Source: Aciditerrimonas ferrireducens
GTDB taxonomy: Bacteria; Actinomycetota; Acidimicrobiia; Acidimicrobiales; UBA8190
Assembly: GCF_023130475.1 (NCBI RefSeq)
Contig: NZ_JAKHEX010000013.1
Location: 1 to 64,000, forward strand
Direction: 5' to 3'
Length of the DNA stretch: 64,000 bases
Below are positions 28,937 through 37,764 of this stretch, piece after piece; positions within the stretch are counted from its first letter, which is position 1, and each line of letters starts with the position of its first letter. The notes under the pieces are model-generated. The model was not told the DNA's origin. It saw only the letters and a list, made by a program, of their open reading frames with translations, and searched no databases. Both the position numbers and the translations under genes were made by a program.

Positions 28937-29532
28937 GCGACCCGCTGAGCCTGGAGCAGCTCGCCGGCCCGCAGGACGACGAGGTCGCCGTTGCGGACCA
29001 TGGGCCAGGGGGTGCCCGGGGCGCAGGCCGCAGCCCAACCGTGCTCGACCAGGGCCCGGGCCGCCCGGACCACCCCGCCGTGGCTGACCACCACCACTGC
29101 CCCACCCCGCTCGGCCGCCCCCTCGGCCAGCCGAGCCAGGACCGGGCCGATCCGCTCGAGCAGCTGCCGGACCGACTCGCCGCCCGGCGGGGCAGCGTCG
29201 GGGTCCACCAGCCGACCGGCGCGAAAACCGCTCCAGGCGGTCGGCAGGGGGGCTGGTCCTCCCTCGGCCACCCCGAGGGCCCGCTCCCGGAGGGCGGGCT
29301 CGCGCACCGCTACCACGCCCCGTGCTCTGGCCAGGACGCTGGCGGTCTGCTCGGCCCGGCGCTGGTCGGAGCTCACCAGCCCGGCCAAGGGCAGGTCCCG
29401 CAGCCGCCAGGCCACCGCTGCCGCCTGGGCCCAGCCCCGAGGGGTGAGGGGTGGGGCGAGGGTTTGGCCCTGGACCAGCCCTCGGCGGTTCCAGGAGCTC
29501 TGGCCGTGGCGGACCAGCACCAGCACCGGCAC
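28918..29532 (-). CDS. Histidine phosphatase family protein
   Basis: A 204-residue phosphoglycerate-mutase-like enzyme: LVLVRHGQSSWNRRGLVQGQ (catalytic RHG), SSDQRRAEQTA, and VVVVSHGGVVRAA with the second His. I chose the GTG at 29532 (VPVLVLVRHGQ); the open frame further upstream would run into the tRNA-Pro gene. Substrate unknown; CobC-like or general acid-phosphatase roles are both possible. Confidence 0.87.
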   Translation of the reverse strand: MPVLVLVRHGQSSWNRRGLVQGQTLAPPLTPRGWAQAAAVAWRLRDLPLAGLVSSDQRRAEQTASVLARARGVVAVREPALRERALGVAEGGPAPLPTAWSGFRAGRLVDPDAAPPGGESVRQLLERIGPVLARLAEGAAERGGAVVVVSHGGVVRAARALVEHGWAAACAPGTPWPMVRNGDLVVLRAGELLQAQRVAPAAGC

Positions 29533-29580
29533 CCCGAGATCCTGCCACCCGCCGGCGCTGCGCGAGACTGAGCGGCCAGA

Positions 29581-29652
29581 CGGGGAGTGGCGCAGCGGTA
29601 GCGCACCTGCTTTGGGTGCAGGAGGTCGGGGGTTCAAATCCCCCCTCCCCGA
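29581..29652 (+). tRNA. tRNA-Pro (anticodon TGG)
   Basis: Cloverleaf: acceptor CGGGGAG/CTCCCCG, D arm GCGC/GCGC type, anticodon stem CCTGC/GCAGG with loop TTTGGGT (anticodon TGG), T stem GGGGG/CCCCC with TTCAAAT. Discriminator A. CCA is not encoded. Confidence 0.95.
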
Positions 29653-29689
29653 CGCGGTGACCAGGCGGAGCGACGGCGAGGAGGAGGCG

Positions 29690-30106
29690 ATGGCGGCCGA
29701 GGCGGCCCAGGAGCAGGCGGTGTCGACCGAGGAACCCAGGACCGAGCCGACCGGTCCCGGCTACGAGGACCTCGGGGTCCCGAAGGCCCAAGTGGCCCGC
29801 TGGCAGGAGCTGGGCTTCGGTCCCTTCGAGGCCGCCTTGGCCCATGCCGACGGCTTCACCCCGGCCAGCGCACCGGGGGTCCGGCACCTCCTGGCCGAGA
29901 CCGCCGAGCGCTGGGCGGCCGTCGGCCTGGCCAGCGCCGAGGGCCTGGCCTGGCACCGGGCCGGCTTCCCGCCGGCCGAGGCCCGCCGACTGCTCGACGC
30001 CGGGGTCAGCCTCGAGGAGGCCTGGACCGCCCGGACCGTCAGCCGGCTGCGCCGGCGCCGCCCCCCGTCGGCCCGGCGGTCGGCGGCCCCTCCGTCGGCG
30101 GCGTAG
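29690..30106 (+). CDS. Small helical protein of unknown function
   Basis: A 138-residue acidic-then-basic protein with a good ribosome-binding site (GAGGAGG) before the ATG. An N-terminal Glu/Gln-rich stretch is followed by repeated helix-turn units with the pattern (L/V)G-hydrophobic-x-x-AEA...W...G(F/L)xxxEA (for example WQELGFGPFEAALAHADGF, WHRAGFPPAEARRLLDAGV), resembling SAM/HhH-like helical repeats. The tail is Arg-rich. Its last 68 bp overlap the end of the convergent acyl-CoA synthetase gene. I do not recognise the family. Confidence 0.65.
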   Translation: MAAEAAQEQAVSTEEPRTEPTGPGYEDLGVPKAQVARWQELGFGPFEAALAHADGFTPASAPGVRHLLAETAERWAAVGLASAEGLAWHRAGFPPAEARRLLDAGVSLEEAWTARTVSRLRRRRPPSARRSAAPPSAA

Positions 30107-31670
30107 GCCAGAGCTCCTCCACAAGACGCCGACGGAGCAGCTTGCCGGTCGGGGTGCGGGGCAGGGCCGGCACGAACCGGATCTCCCGCGGGCACTTGTA
30201 GCCGGCCAGACGCTCCCGGCAGAACCGGGTGAGCTCGCCGGCCAGGTCGTCGCCGGGAGCGTGGTCGGGGCGCAGCTCGACCACCGCCACGACCCGCTTG
30301 CCGAGGTCCGGATCGGGCGCCCCCACGACGGCCGCGTCGGCCACCGCCGGGTGCTCCACCAGGACCTCCTCGACCTCCCGGGGGTAGACGTTGACCCCGC
30401 CGGTGATGACGAGGTCGGTCCGCCGGTCGCTCAGGTAGAGGTAGCCGTCCTGGTCCAGGTAGCCCAGGTCCCCCAGGGTGCTCCAGCCCCGGGGGTGGAA
30501 CGCCGCCCGGGTCCGCTCGGGGTCCCGGTGGTACTCGAAAGGCGGGCTGCCCTCGAAGTAGATCGTCCCCACCTCCCCTGGTGGCAGCTCCTCCCCGTCG
30601 GGGCCCACGATGTGCACCGCCCCGGCCACCGGCCGGCCGACCGACCCGGGCCGAGCCAGCCACTCCTCGGGGCCGATGGCGCAGAAGCCGTTGCCCTCCG
30701 AGCCGGCGTAGTACTCGTGGAGGATCGGTCCCAGCCACGCCATGGCCCGCCGCTTCACCTCGACCGGGCAGGGCGCGGCGGCGTGGACCACCACCTGCAG
30801 GCTCGAGAGGTCGAAGCTGCCCCGGACCTCCTCGGGGAGCTCCAGCAGGCGAACCAGCATGGTCGGGACCACCTGGCTGTGGGTGACCCGGTAGCGGGCC
30901 ACGGCCTCCAGCCAGCCCCGGGGATCGAAGCGGTCCATGACCACCACCGTGGCCCCGAGCCGGTGGGCGGCCATGGTGAAGCCCAGGGGCGCCGCGTGGT
31001 AAAGGGGGGCGGGCGAGAGGTAGACGCTGTCCGGGCCGGCTCGGTAGAGCACCTGGAGGAGGCCGTCCAGGGTGGTCCGCTGCCCGAAGGGCGCCTGGCT
31101 CAGCGGCCGCCGGATGCCCTTGGGACGACCGGTGGTGCCCGAGGAGTAGAGCATGGCCTGGCCCTCGAGCTCCGGCGAGCCTGCTGGGTCCTCGGCGGTC
31201 AGCGCCGCGAGGTCGAAGAAGCCCTCGAGCGGGCCCCCGGCGGCCACCCGCAGGGCCGGCGGCTCGAGCACCGCCGAGGCCGCATGGGCGAGCTCGGCGA
31301 GCTCGGCGTCCACCACCAGGGCCTGGGCTCCGGCGTCCTGCACCAGGTAGCTGGCCTCCCCGGCGGTCAGGTGCCAGTTCACCGGGACCCAGTAGGCGCC
31401 GAGCCGCTGGAGGGCCCAGGCCACCTCGAACCAGGTCGCGCCGTTCCGCAGGGCCATGGCCACCGTGCTGCCCGGCCCGAGCCCCCGGCGGACCAGGGCC
31501 GCGGCCAGCGCCCGGGACCGACGGTCGAGCTCCTCGTAGCGCAGGACCCGGCCACCCCAGGCCTCCACCACCGCCGGGTGGTCGGGTCGCCATGCGGCCT
31601 GGCGAGCCAGGGACCCCGCCGCGACCGAGGCCGGGTCCTGCCGGGCGTCAGTGTCCGTCACCTCGCTCAT
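30039..31670 (-). CDS. Acyl-CoA synthetase (AMP-dependent)
   Basis: A 543-residue adenylate-forming enzyme. P-loop-like AMLYSSGTTGRPKG near 170-183, YYAGSEGNGFCAIG as the adenine-contact motif, LGDLGYLDQDGYLYLSDR and ITGGVNVYPREVEEVL, and PRTPTGKLLRRRL with the catalytic Lys. It activates a carboxylic acid to its CoA thioester. The FadD-like branch is likely (steroid/fatty acid type), but chain specificity is not visible. Confidence 0.9.
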   Translation of the reverse strand: MSEVTDTDARQDPASVAAGSLARQAAWRPDHPAVVEAWGGRVLRYEELDRRSRALAAALVRRGLGPGSTVAMALRNGATWFEVAWALQRLGAYWVPVNWHLTAGEASYLVQDAGAQALVVDAELAELAHAASAVLEPPALRVAAGGPLEGFFDLAALTAEDPAGSPELEGQAMLYSSGTTGRPKGIRRPLSQAPFGQRTTLDGLLQVLYRAGPDSVYLSPAPLYHAAPLGFTMAAHRLGATVVVMDRFDPRGWLEAVARYRVTHSQVVPTMLVRLLELPEEVRGSFDLSSLQVVVHAAAPCPVEVKRRAMAWLGPILHEYYAGSEGNGFCAIGPEEWLARPGSVGRPVAGAVHIVGPDGEELPPGEVGTIYFEGSPPFEYHRDPERTRAAFHPRGWSTLGDLGYLDQDGYLYLSDRRTDLVITGGVNVYPREVEEVLVEHPAVADAAVVGAPDPDLGKRVVAVVELRPDHAPGDDLAGELTRFCRERLAGYKCPREIRFVPALPRTPTGKLLRRRLVEELWPTPPTEGPPTAGPTGGGAGAAG

Positions 31671-31722
31671 CCCCCCTCCTCCTTCGCTGCTCCCCTCGAG
31701 CCTGCCCGAGCCGGTCCTCCGA

Positions 31723-33336
31723 TCAGGACCGCTCGGCGGCGTCCCCCCGGCCGCCCCCGCTGCGCCAGGCTTCCAGCCGGGTCCGGACCTCCCGACGCCG
31801 GGCGTTCAGCTCCGCCACGGTCAGCCCGCTCGTCGCGCCGGGGGCACCGAACGATGCGGCCACCCCGGCCAGGTCGACGGGCACCGGCGCAGCGGGGTCC
31901 ATCCCCAAGTCGGCCGCCAGCTGGGCGCCGTGGCGGGTCTGGAAGTAGCGCACCAGGCCGACCACCTCGGCCAGCACGTCGAGGTCCGGGGCCATCGCCG
32001 CCAGAGCACCGTCCAAGAAGACCAGGTCCTTGACGAAGAGCACGAGGGCCTTCGGCAGCCGAGCTCCGAGGCCCAGCAGGGCAGAGACCACCTGACGGAC
32101 CTCGGCGACGAGCTCCTCGACGCTCACCGTCAAGGGGTCCAGGGGCGGACGGTCCAGTCCGAGCGCCGCGATGACCTCGGCCGTGGTCCGATCGGCCGGC
32201 AGGGCCCCGAGGGTCTGGAGGGCCTCGACCTGGCCGGCCACGTCGTTCGTCGTGACCGCCAGCAGCAGCCGCACCAGGGCTCGGCGCTCGGCGGGACCGA
32301 GCCGGCCGGTGATGCCGAAGTCCAGCAGGCCGACCCGGCCGTCCCGGAGGACTACCAGGTTGCCGCCGTGGAGGTCCCCGTGGAAGACCCCCGCGACCAT
32401 GGCTCCTTCGAGGAGCGACACGAGGGCGACCCGCAGGGCGGCTTCGGGGTCCACCCCCGCCTGGCGCAGCACCTGGCCGTCGCCCCAGGGCAGCCCGAAG
32501 AGCCGCTCCATGACCAGGACCCGCCGAGTGACCAGCTCCCGGTGCGGCCGGGGCACCACCAGCTGGTCCTGGCCCATGGCAGCGAGCACCCCGGCCACCT
32601 CCAGCATGTGGGCGGCCTCCAGCCGGAAGTCCAGCTCCTCGACGATGGTCTCGGCGAAGACCTCGACCAGGCCCGGCGGGTTGGCCAGCGCGGCCACCGG
32701 GATGCGGCCCACCAGCCGTTCGGCCAGCCAGGCCATCATGGCCACGTCCCGCTGGACCCGCCCCTCGATGCCGGGCCGCTGCACCTTCACCACCACCGGG
32801 GTCCCGTCCCGCAGCTCGGCGGCGTGCACCTGGGCGATGGAAGCGGCGGCCAGGGGCTGGGCGTCGAAGGACCGGAACGTCTCGCTCAGGCTGGCCCCGA
32901 GCTCCGCCTCGACGACGCCCCGGATCGCCCCGAAGGCCACTGGGGGGACCTGGTCCCGGCACTTGCGCATCTCGGCCACCAGCTCGGCCGGGAAGATCCC
33001 CTCCCCGGCGGAGACGATCTGGGCCAGCTTCACGTACGTCGGTCCCAGCCGCTCGAACGCCCGGCGGACCCGGGCGGCGAGCACGGCCCGGGACCGCGCC
33101 GTCCCCCGGGCCGTGAGCCACCATCCCCCAACCGCCGAGCCCAGGTGCGCCACTGTGCTCGCCAGCCGCGGGGCCGGGGGCAGCCGCCGGTGGGCCAGGG
33201 CCCGCCGGGCCACCCCAGCCGCCTCCTCCCGCAGCCCCTCCACGCCGGTCAGCCAGCCCGCGTGGTCGCCCGGCTCGACCCAAGGGGAGCGGGCAGGACC
33301 GGACGGCGCCGGGCCGTCCTCCGATGCGGGCTCCAC
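31723..33336 (-). CDS. AarF/UbiB/ABC1-family atypical kinase
   Basis: A 537-residue protein of the ABC1/UbiB family. Family blocks: LGPTYVKLAQIVSA, PVAFGAIRGVVEAELG, SIAQVHAAELRDGTPVVVKV (the Ala-rich nucleotide loop KxGQ/SIAQVH type), then FHGDLHGGNLVVL and VGLLDFGITGRL. A hydrophobic N-terminal stretch may bind membrane. Members affect isoprenoid-quinone or lipid metabolism. The start is GTG. Confidence 0.88.
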   Translation of the reverse strand: MEPASEDGPAPSGPARSPWVEPGDHAGWLTGVEGLREEAAGVARRALAHRRLPPAPRLASTVAHLGSAVGGWWLTARGTARSRAVLAARVRRAFERLGPTYVKLAQIVSAGEGIFPAELVAEMRKCRDQVPPVAFGAIRGVVEAELGASLSETFRSFDAQPLAAASIAQVHAAELRDGTPVVVKVQRPGIEGRVQRDVAMMAWLAERLVGRIPVAALANPPGLVEVFAETIVEELDFRLEAAHMLEVAGVLAAMGQDQLVVPRPHRELVTRRVLVMERLFGLPWGDGQVLRQAGVDPEAALRVALVSLLEGAMVAGVFHGDLHGGNLVVLRDGRVGLLDFGITGRLGPAERRALVRLLLAVTTNDVAGQVEALQTLGALPADRTTAEVIAALGLDRPPLDPLTVSVEELVAEVRQVVSALLGLGARLPKALVLFVKDLVFLDGALAAMAPDLDVLAEVVGLVRYFQTRHGAQLAADLGMDPAAPVPVDLAGVAASFGAPGATSGLTVAELNARRREVRTRLEAWRSGGGRGDAAERS

Positions 33337-33410
33337 GCCCCGACCGTACCGCCCGAAGCGGCCACCTTGCCTCCCAAGGCGCCGGCCCTGGGTCCTTCCG
33401 CCGCCCTGGC

Positions 33411-33416
33411 TAGACT
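33411..33416 (+). promoter_or_regulatory. -10-like element upstream of tRNA-Gly(TCC)
   Basis: TAGACT within GGCTAGACTCGGCG, 56 bases before the mature tRNA end, implying a short 5' leader removed by RNase P. Confidence 0.35.
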
Positions 33417-33472
33417 CGGCGAGCTCCCGGGCGAAGATCCTCGGTCGGGAAGCCAGGCCCCTCGGGGCCGTT

Positions 33473-33543
33473 GCGGGCGTAGCTCAATGGCAGAGCTCCA
33501 GCCTTCCAAGCTGGTGATGCGGGTTCGATTCCCGTCGCCCGCT
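33473..33543 (+). tRNA. tRNA-Gly (anticodon TCC)
   Basis: Acceptor GCGGGCG/CGCCCGC, D arm AGCTC...GAGCT, anticodon stem CCAGC/GCTGG with loop CTTCCAA (TCC), T arm GCGGG/CCCGT with TTCGATT. Discriminator T; CCA not encoded. Confidence 0.95.
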
Positions 33544-33620
33544 CGCAGCGCGCGTGGCCCGCTGGCTGCGCTCGGAGCGGATCAGGCGCAGGCGGCTCGA
33601 CGGGTCAAGGCCGTCCGGGC

Positions 33621-33854
33621 TCAACCTTCCTGCCCGAGCTCCTCGGCCAGCTGCTTGGCCCGGGCCAGGGCCTCGGCAGCATCCAGGCCGGCGGCGGCGG
33701 CCAGCCAGCAGCTCACCGGGGCGGCCGTCCGCTCGGCGGCGTGGGCCGCCACCCCGGCCAGGGCCAGGATCTGGTCGACCAGCTCAGGACTCGGGGGTGC
33801 CACCCCCAGGGCTTGGGCGAAGCGCTCGGCCCACTGGGCAGTCGTCGTGCTCAT
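33621..33854 (-). CDS. DUF6457-type small protein
   Basis: A 77-residue protein: QWAERFAQALGV...ELVDQILALAGVAAHAAERTAAPVSCWLAAAAGL. This is the pattern of DUF6457 proteins, small helical proteins found next to molybdopterin genes in actinobacteria. Its place beside mogA and the moa cluster supports a role tied to molybdenum cofactor synthesis or insertion. Mechanism unknown. Confidence 0.75.
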   Translation of the reverse strand: MSTTTAQWAERFAQALGVAPPSPELVDQILALAGVAAHAAERTAAPVSCWLAAAAGLDAAEALARAKQLAEELGQEG

Positions 33855-33968
33855 CGCCGGCAGGCTACCGGTGCGCCTCGCTACGCTCCCCTCGGCGCCC
33901 AGGTGGTGCGAGCAGCGGATGCTGGCTGTCGCCGGTGTCGGGACGGCAAGACAGGGAGGGGCGAGGCG

Positions 33969-34475
33969 GTGGCCTGGTCAGCGAAGGTCCTGACGGTGTC
34001 GGACAGCGTGGCCGCCGGACGGGTGCCCGACGGCGGCGGCCAGGCCGTCGCCGAGGCCATCGAGGCCGCCGGGGGGCAGGTGGTCGAGCGGGCGGTGAGC
34101 GCGGACGGCCGGTCGGAGGTTGCGGCGGCGCTCCGCCGCCTGGCCGAGGGGTTCTGCGGCCTCGTGGTCACCACGGGCGGGACCGGCTTCGGACCTCGGG
34201 ACCTGACCCCCGAGGCCACCCTCGACGTCGTCGATCGGCGGGCGCCGGGCCTCGCCGAGGCGGCCAGGGCGGCGAGCCCGAAGGGCCGACTGTCCCGGGG
34301 GGAGGCCGGCACGATCGGCCGGGCCCTCGTCCTCAACCTGCCGGGGTCCCCGGCCGGCGCGGTCGAGCAGCTCCGGGCAGTGCTCGACGTGGTCCCCCAC
34401 GCCCTGGCCCTCCTGGCCGGCGAGCAGCCCCATCCGCACCAGGCCCACCAAGGCCATCGGCCCCCTGGGGCCTGA
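33969..34475 (+). CDS. mogA: Molybdenum cofactor biosynthesis protein MogA/MoaB
   Basis: A 168-residue MogA/MoaB-fold protein. The GTG start follows a GGGAGGGG site (about 33955). Key blocks are KVLTVSDSVAAGRVPDGGGQ and VVTTGGTGFGPRDLTPEAT, which form the molybdopterin/ATP pocket, and LVLNLPGSPAGAVEQL. It adenylates molybdopterin. It is the only gene of the cofactor group on the plus strand. Confidence 0.9.
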   Translation: MAWSAKVLTVSDSVAAGRVPDGGGQAVAEAIEAAGGQVVERAVSADGRSEVAAALRRLAEGFCGLVVTTGGTGFGPRDLTPEATLDVVDRRAPGLAEAARAASPKGRLSRGEAGTIGRALVLNLPGSPAGAVEQLRAVLDVVPHALALLAGEQPHPHQAHQGHRPPGA

Positions 34476-34525
34476 GGACGGCGCTGGCCCGGACCAGCCC
34501 GGGGCCCGGCAGCCGAACCGGGTGC

Positions 34526-34768
34526 TCAGCCCCCCGAGACCGGGGGGAGGACCGCCAGCTCGTCGCCGGAGGCCAGGGGGGTGGCCCGGTCGGCCGGCTC
34601 CCCGTTGCGCCAGAGGGCCGAGCGCTCGAGGACAGCGGCCAAGTTCGGGCCGCAGCGGGCCAGGACCTCCTCGAGGGCCCGGGCGACATCGTCGGCGTCG
34701 ACGCTGAGGCTCCGACAGCCGGCGGCCTCGGCGGCGGGGCCGAAGAACCGGACAGTGACGACCGCCAT
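34526..34768 (-). CDS. moaD: Molybdopterin synthase sulfur-carrier subunit MoaD
   Basis: An 80-residue ubiquitin-like protein, MAVVTVRFFGPAAEAAG at the start and LASGDELAVLPPVSGG at the end. The terminal Gly-Gly is the thiocarboxylation site. It partners with MoaE encoded in the same operon, and lies ten bases after moaA. Confidence 0.93.
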   Translation of the reverse strand: MAVVTVRFFGPAAEAAGCRSLSVDADDVARALEEVLARCGPNLAAVLERSALWRNGEPADRATPLASGDELAVLPPVSGG

Positions 34769-34778
34769 GGGCTCCGCC

Positions 34779-35840
34779 TCAGCCGCCGATCATGGACATC
34801 GAGCGCTGGGGACGCAGGAAGCCGGGATCGTCCATGCCGTGGCCGGCCCGCTTGGCCCCGACCGCGGCCCGCAGGACCTGGGCGATGGCCTCGTCGCTGG
34901 CCCCGTCGCGCAAAAGCTCGCGGACGCTGCGCTCGTCGTCGGAGAACAGGCAGTTCCGGATGGCCCCGTCGGCCGTCAGGCGGAGCCGGTCGCAGCGGCC
35001 GCAGAAGGGCCGGGTCACCGAGGCCACCACGCCGATCTCCCCCCGTCCCCCGTCCCGGAAGCGGTAGCGCTCGGCGGGGGCCGACGGGTCGGCGTCGGGG
35101 ACCGGTTCGAGGGGCCAGACGGCGTCGATCTCGGCCAGGACCCGCTCGGCCGGCACGACCTGCTCCCGGGCCCAGCGCCCCTCGGCGTCGAGGGGCATGA
35201 ACTCGATGAACCGCACCACCCGGCCGGTCCGCCGGGCGAAGGCGGCGAAGTCGACGATCTCGTCGTCGTTCACCCCGGCGAGCAGCACGACGTTGACCTT
35301 GAGCGGGTGCAGACCGGCCGCCTCGGCGGCGTCCATCGCCGCCAGCACCGTGGGCAGGTCGCCGCGCCGACGGATGGCAGCAAAGCGCTCGGGCCGCAGG
35401 GAGTCGCAGCTGACGTTCACCCGCTGTAGGCCGGCTTCGGCGAGCGGCTCGGCCAGCGCCGCCAGCCGGGTCCCGTTCGTGGTGAGGGCCAGGTCCTCGA
35501 AGCCCACGGCAGCCAACTGGGCGACCAGGGTCGGGACGTCCCGCCGCACCAATGGCTCCCCGCCGGTGATCCGCACCGAGCGGACCCCGAGGGCCTTGGC
35601 GACCCGTGCCACCCTCGTGATCTCCTCGTAGGTCAACAGCTCCTCTCGAGGCCGGAAGGCCACCCCCTCCTCGGGCATGCAGTAGACGCAGCGGAAGTTG
35701 CAGCGGTCGGTCACCGAGATCCGCAGGTCCCGGTGGACCCGCCCGAAACGGTCGACGAGAGCCTCGCCCTCGGGGAGCGGTTCCTCGGGTGCGCCGCGTC
35801 GGCGCAGGAGCCGGACCGGCACCCCGGTGGCGCCGCTCAT
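34779..35840 (-). CDS. moaA: GTP 3',8-cyclase MoaA
   Basis: A 353-residue radical SAM enzyme for the first molybdopterin step. N-terminal cluster ligands in ISVTDRCNFRCVYCMPEEG; C-terminal cluster Cys in FCGRCDRLRLTADGAIRNCLF; the required C-terminal Gly-Gly (SMIGG) is present. The ATG at 35840 overlaps the moeA stop (ATGA). Its partner moaC is not in the window. Confidence 0.96.
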   Translation of the reverse strand: MSGATGVPVRLLRRRGAPEEPLPEGEALVDRFGRVHRDLRISVTDRCNFRCVYCMPEEGVAFRPREELLTYEEITRVARVAKALGVRSVRITGGEPLVRRDVPTLVAQLAAVGFEDLALTTNGTRLAALAEPLAEAGLQRVNVSCDSLRPERFAAIRRRGDLPTVLAAMDAAEAAGLHPLKVNVVLLAGVNDDEIVDFAAFARRTGRVVRFIEFMPLDAEGRWAREQVVPAERVLAEIDAVWPLEPVPDADPSAPAERYRFRDGGRGEIGVVASVTRPFCGRCDRLRLTADGAIRNCLFSDDERSVRELLRDGASDEAIAQVLRAAVGAKRAGHGMDDPGFLRPQRSMSMIGG

Positions 35841-37138
35841 CGCCGAGGACCCCCGCCGCTCCCGGCAGACGCCAGGTCCGCCACTCCGAGCGACTCGGTG
35901 AGCCCGGGGCCCGGCAGGTCGTCCGCCTCCACCAGCAGCACCGACACCGGCGCCCCCGCGGGCAGGCCCGTCCCGTCGGGCACGACGGCCAGGCCCTGGG
36001 CGGCGGCCATGCCGTGGAGCTGGTGCGACGCCTGGCCGCCGGCCGAGCGGACGCCCAGGGTGCCGTCCTCCCGGATCCGGCACGCCACCCGCAGGAAGTG
36101 GACCTTCCCGTCGGGTCGACGGGGCAGGGGCTCCTCGGTCACCCCGGCCAGGACCGGCCGGTCCACCCGGGCGTGGCCGGCCAGCCGGCGCAGCGCCGGG
36201 CGGACGAAGAGCTCGTAGGAGACCAGGCTGGACACCGGGTTGCCGGGCAGGCCGAAGAGGGGGATCCGGCGCGAGCCCAGCCGCCCGAAGCCGAAGGGCT
36301 TGGCCGGCTTGATCGCCACCTGCATCCAGGCCATCTCGCCCCCGCTCACCTCGTCGAGCACCAGCCGGACGACGTCACGGTCCCCGACGCTGACCCCGCC
36401 GCTGGTCACGAGGGCGTCGCAACGCTCGGCCGCCTCCCGCAGCGCCCGGGCCACGACCGCCTCGTCGTCCCGCAGGATGCCCAGGTCGAGGGTGGCGAAG
36501 CCGTCAGCGGCCAGCCGCGCCAGGAGCGCGGGCCGGTTCGAGTCCCGGATCCGCCCGACGGCCAAGGGCCCGGGGTCCTCGCTCAGCTCGTCCCCCGTCG
36601 ACCAGACCCCGACGAGGGGCCGGCGGACCACCTCGACCTCCCGGACCCCGATGCTGGCCAGCACGCCGAGGGACGCCGGGTTGAGCACCTCGCCGGCCCG
36701 GAGCACCACCTGGCCCGCCCGCAGGTCGTCACCCGGCCAGCGCACGTGCTCCCCGGGCGGGACGGCCTGGGCGATCCGGACCCGGTCCGGGCCGGCGGGC
36801 TCGGTCAGCTCGACCATGCAGACGGCGTCGGCCCCCGCCGGCAGCGGCGCGCCGGTCATGATCCGCACCGCGCCGCCCGGGGTGACCGGGACGTTCGGGG
36901 CCTGGCCGGCCAGGACGGTGCCGAGGACCTCGAGGACCACCGGGGCCTCTGTCGTGTCCTCGGCCCGCAGCGCGTAGCCGTCCATGGCCGAGTTCGGGAA
37001 CGAGGGCACGTCGCTCGGGGCGACCACCTCGGCGCCGAGGACCCGACCCCGGGCGTCTGCGAGGGGCAGGCGTTCGGTCGGTAGGGGTTCGAGCGGACCG
37101 AGGACCCGCTCGCGGGCTTCCGCCAGCGGCAGCAGCAT
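35837..37138 (-). CDS. moeA: Molybdopterin molybdotransferase MoeA
   Basis: A 433-residue MoeA. Domain order: N-terminal LPLADARGRVLGAEVVAP, PSFPNSAMDGYALRA with the catalytic Asp, RIMTGAPLPAGADAVCMVE, the MogA-like domain VGVWSTGDEL and VTSGGVSVGDRD, then GLPGNPVSSLVSYELFVRP and a C-terminal beta domain. It inserts molybdate into adenylated molybdopterin. The ATG at 37138 shares one base with the moaE stop. Confidence 0.95.
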   Translation of the reverse strand: MLLPLAEARERVLGPLEPLPTERLPLADARGRVLGAEVVAPSDVPSFPNSAMDGYALRAEDTTEAPVVLEVLGTVLAGQAPNVPVTPGGAVRIMTGAPLPAGADAVCMVELTEPAGPDRVRIAQAVPPGEHVRWPGDDLRAGQVVLRAGEVLNPASLGVLASIGVREVEVVRRPLVGVWSTGDELSEDPGPLAVGRIRDSNRPALLARLAADGFATLDLGILRDDEAVVARALREAAERCDALVTSGGVSVGDRDVVRLVLDEVSGGEMAWMQVAIKPAKPFGFGRLGSRRIPLFGLPGNPVSSLVSYELFVRPALRRLAGHARVDRPVLAGVTEEPLPRRPDGKVHFLRVACRIREDGTLGVRSAGGQASHQLHGMAAAQGLAVVPDGTGLPAGAPVSVLLVEADDLPGPGLTESLGVADLASAGSGGGPRR

Positions 37139-37755
37139 CAGTGACCCCTTCCCGACCGGGCCTCCGCCCCGATCCCGGCCTGGTCCCTCGACACCGTGCC
37201 CGCCCGCTCGTGCCGCGCACCGTCGGTGTGGTGCGGGTCGTCGGCGTGGTGCGGACCGTGGTCGTGAGCCGGCCACCGAGGCGGGCTGGGGACCGCGTCT
37301 GGCGTGGTCAGCTCCTCGGCACACGAGCCCCAGTCGACGCCGCCGGCCCAGGACTCCCGCTTCCAGATCGGGACGGTCCGCTTGATCGCGTCGATGAGGA
37401 ACCGCCCGGCGACGAAGGCCTCGGGTCGATGCGGCGCCGTGGCCACCACGAGGACCGAGGCCTCGCCGACCGCCAGCGGCCCGATCCGGTGCTGCAGGAC
37501 CAGTCGGCCGAGTTCAGGCCACCGCCGACGGGCCTCGGTCGCGACCGCCCATAGGGCCGGCTCGACCTGCTCCTCGTAGGCCTCGTAGGCCACTTCCGTG
37601 ACCCCGGGCCGCCCCTCGGCGTGGTCCCGGACGGTCCCCATGAACAGCACCAGGCCCCCGCAGCTCGGCGTCACGGCCCAGCTCGCCGCCTCGCCCGGGG
37701 CGAGGGGGTCCCTGGTGCAGCGCACCCAGGTGTCCCCAGCCGGCGGATCGACCAC
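37138..37755 (-). CDS. moaE: Molybdopterin synthase catalytic subunit MoaE with His-rich tail
   Basis: A 205-residue protein. Residues 1-150 are MoaE: GGLVLFMGTVRDHAEGR, VAYEAYEEQVEPAL, LVLQHRIGPLAVGEASV, RFLIDAIKRTVPIWKRESW with the catalytic Lys pair. After this usual end a ~50-residue extension follows with a His/Asp-rich run (HDHGPHHADDPHHTDG). The tail could bind metal such as Ni, Zn or Cu; it is not needed for the known reaction. The start is GTG. Confidence 0.93.
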   Translation of the reverse strand: MVDPPAGDTWVRCTRDPLAPGEAASWAVTPSCGGLVLFMGTVRDHAEGRPGVTEVAYEAYEEQVEPALWAVATEARRRWPELGRLVLQHRIGPLAVGEASVLVVATAPHRPEAFVAGRFLIDAIKRTVPIWKRESWAGGVDWGSCAEELTTPDAVPSPPRWPAHDHGPHHADDPHHTDGARHERAGTVSRDQAGIGAEARSGRGH

Positions 37756-37764
37756 GCAGCGATG

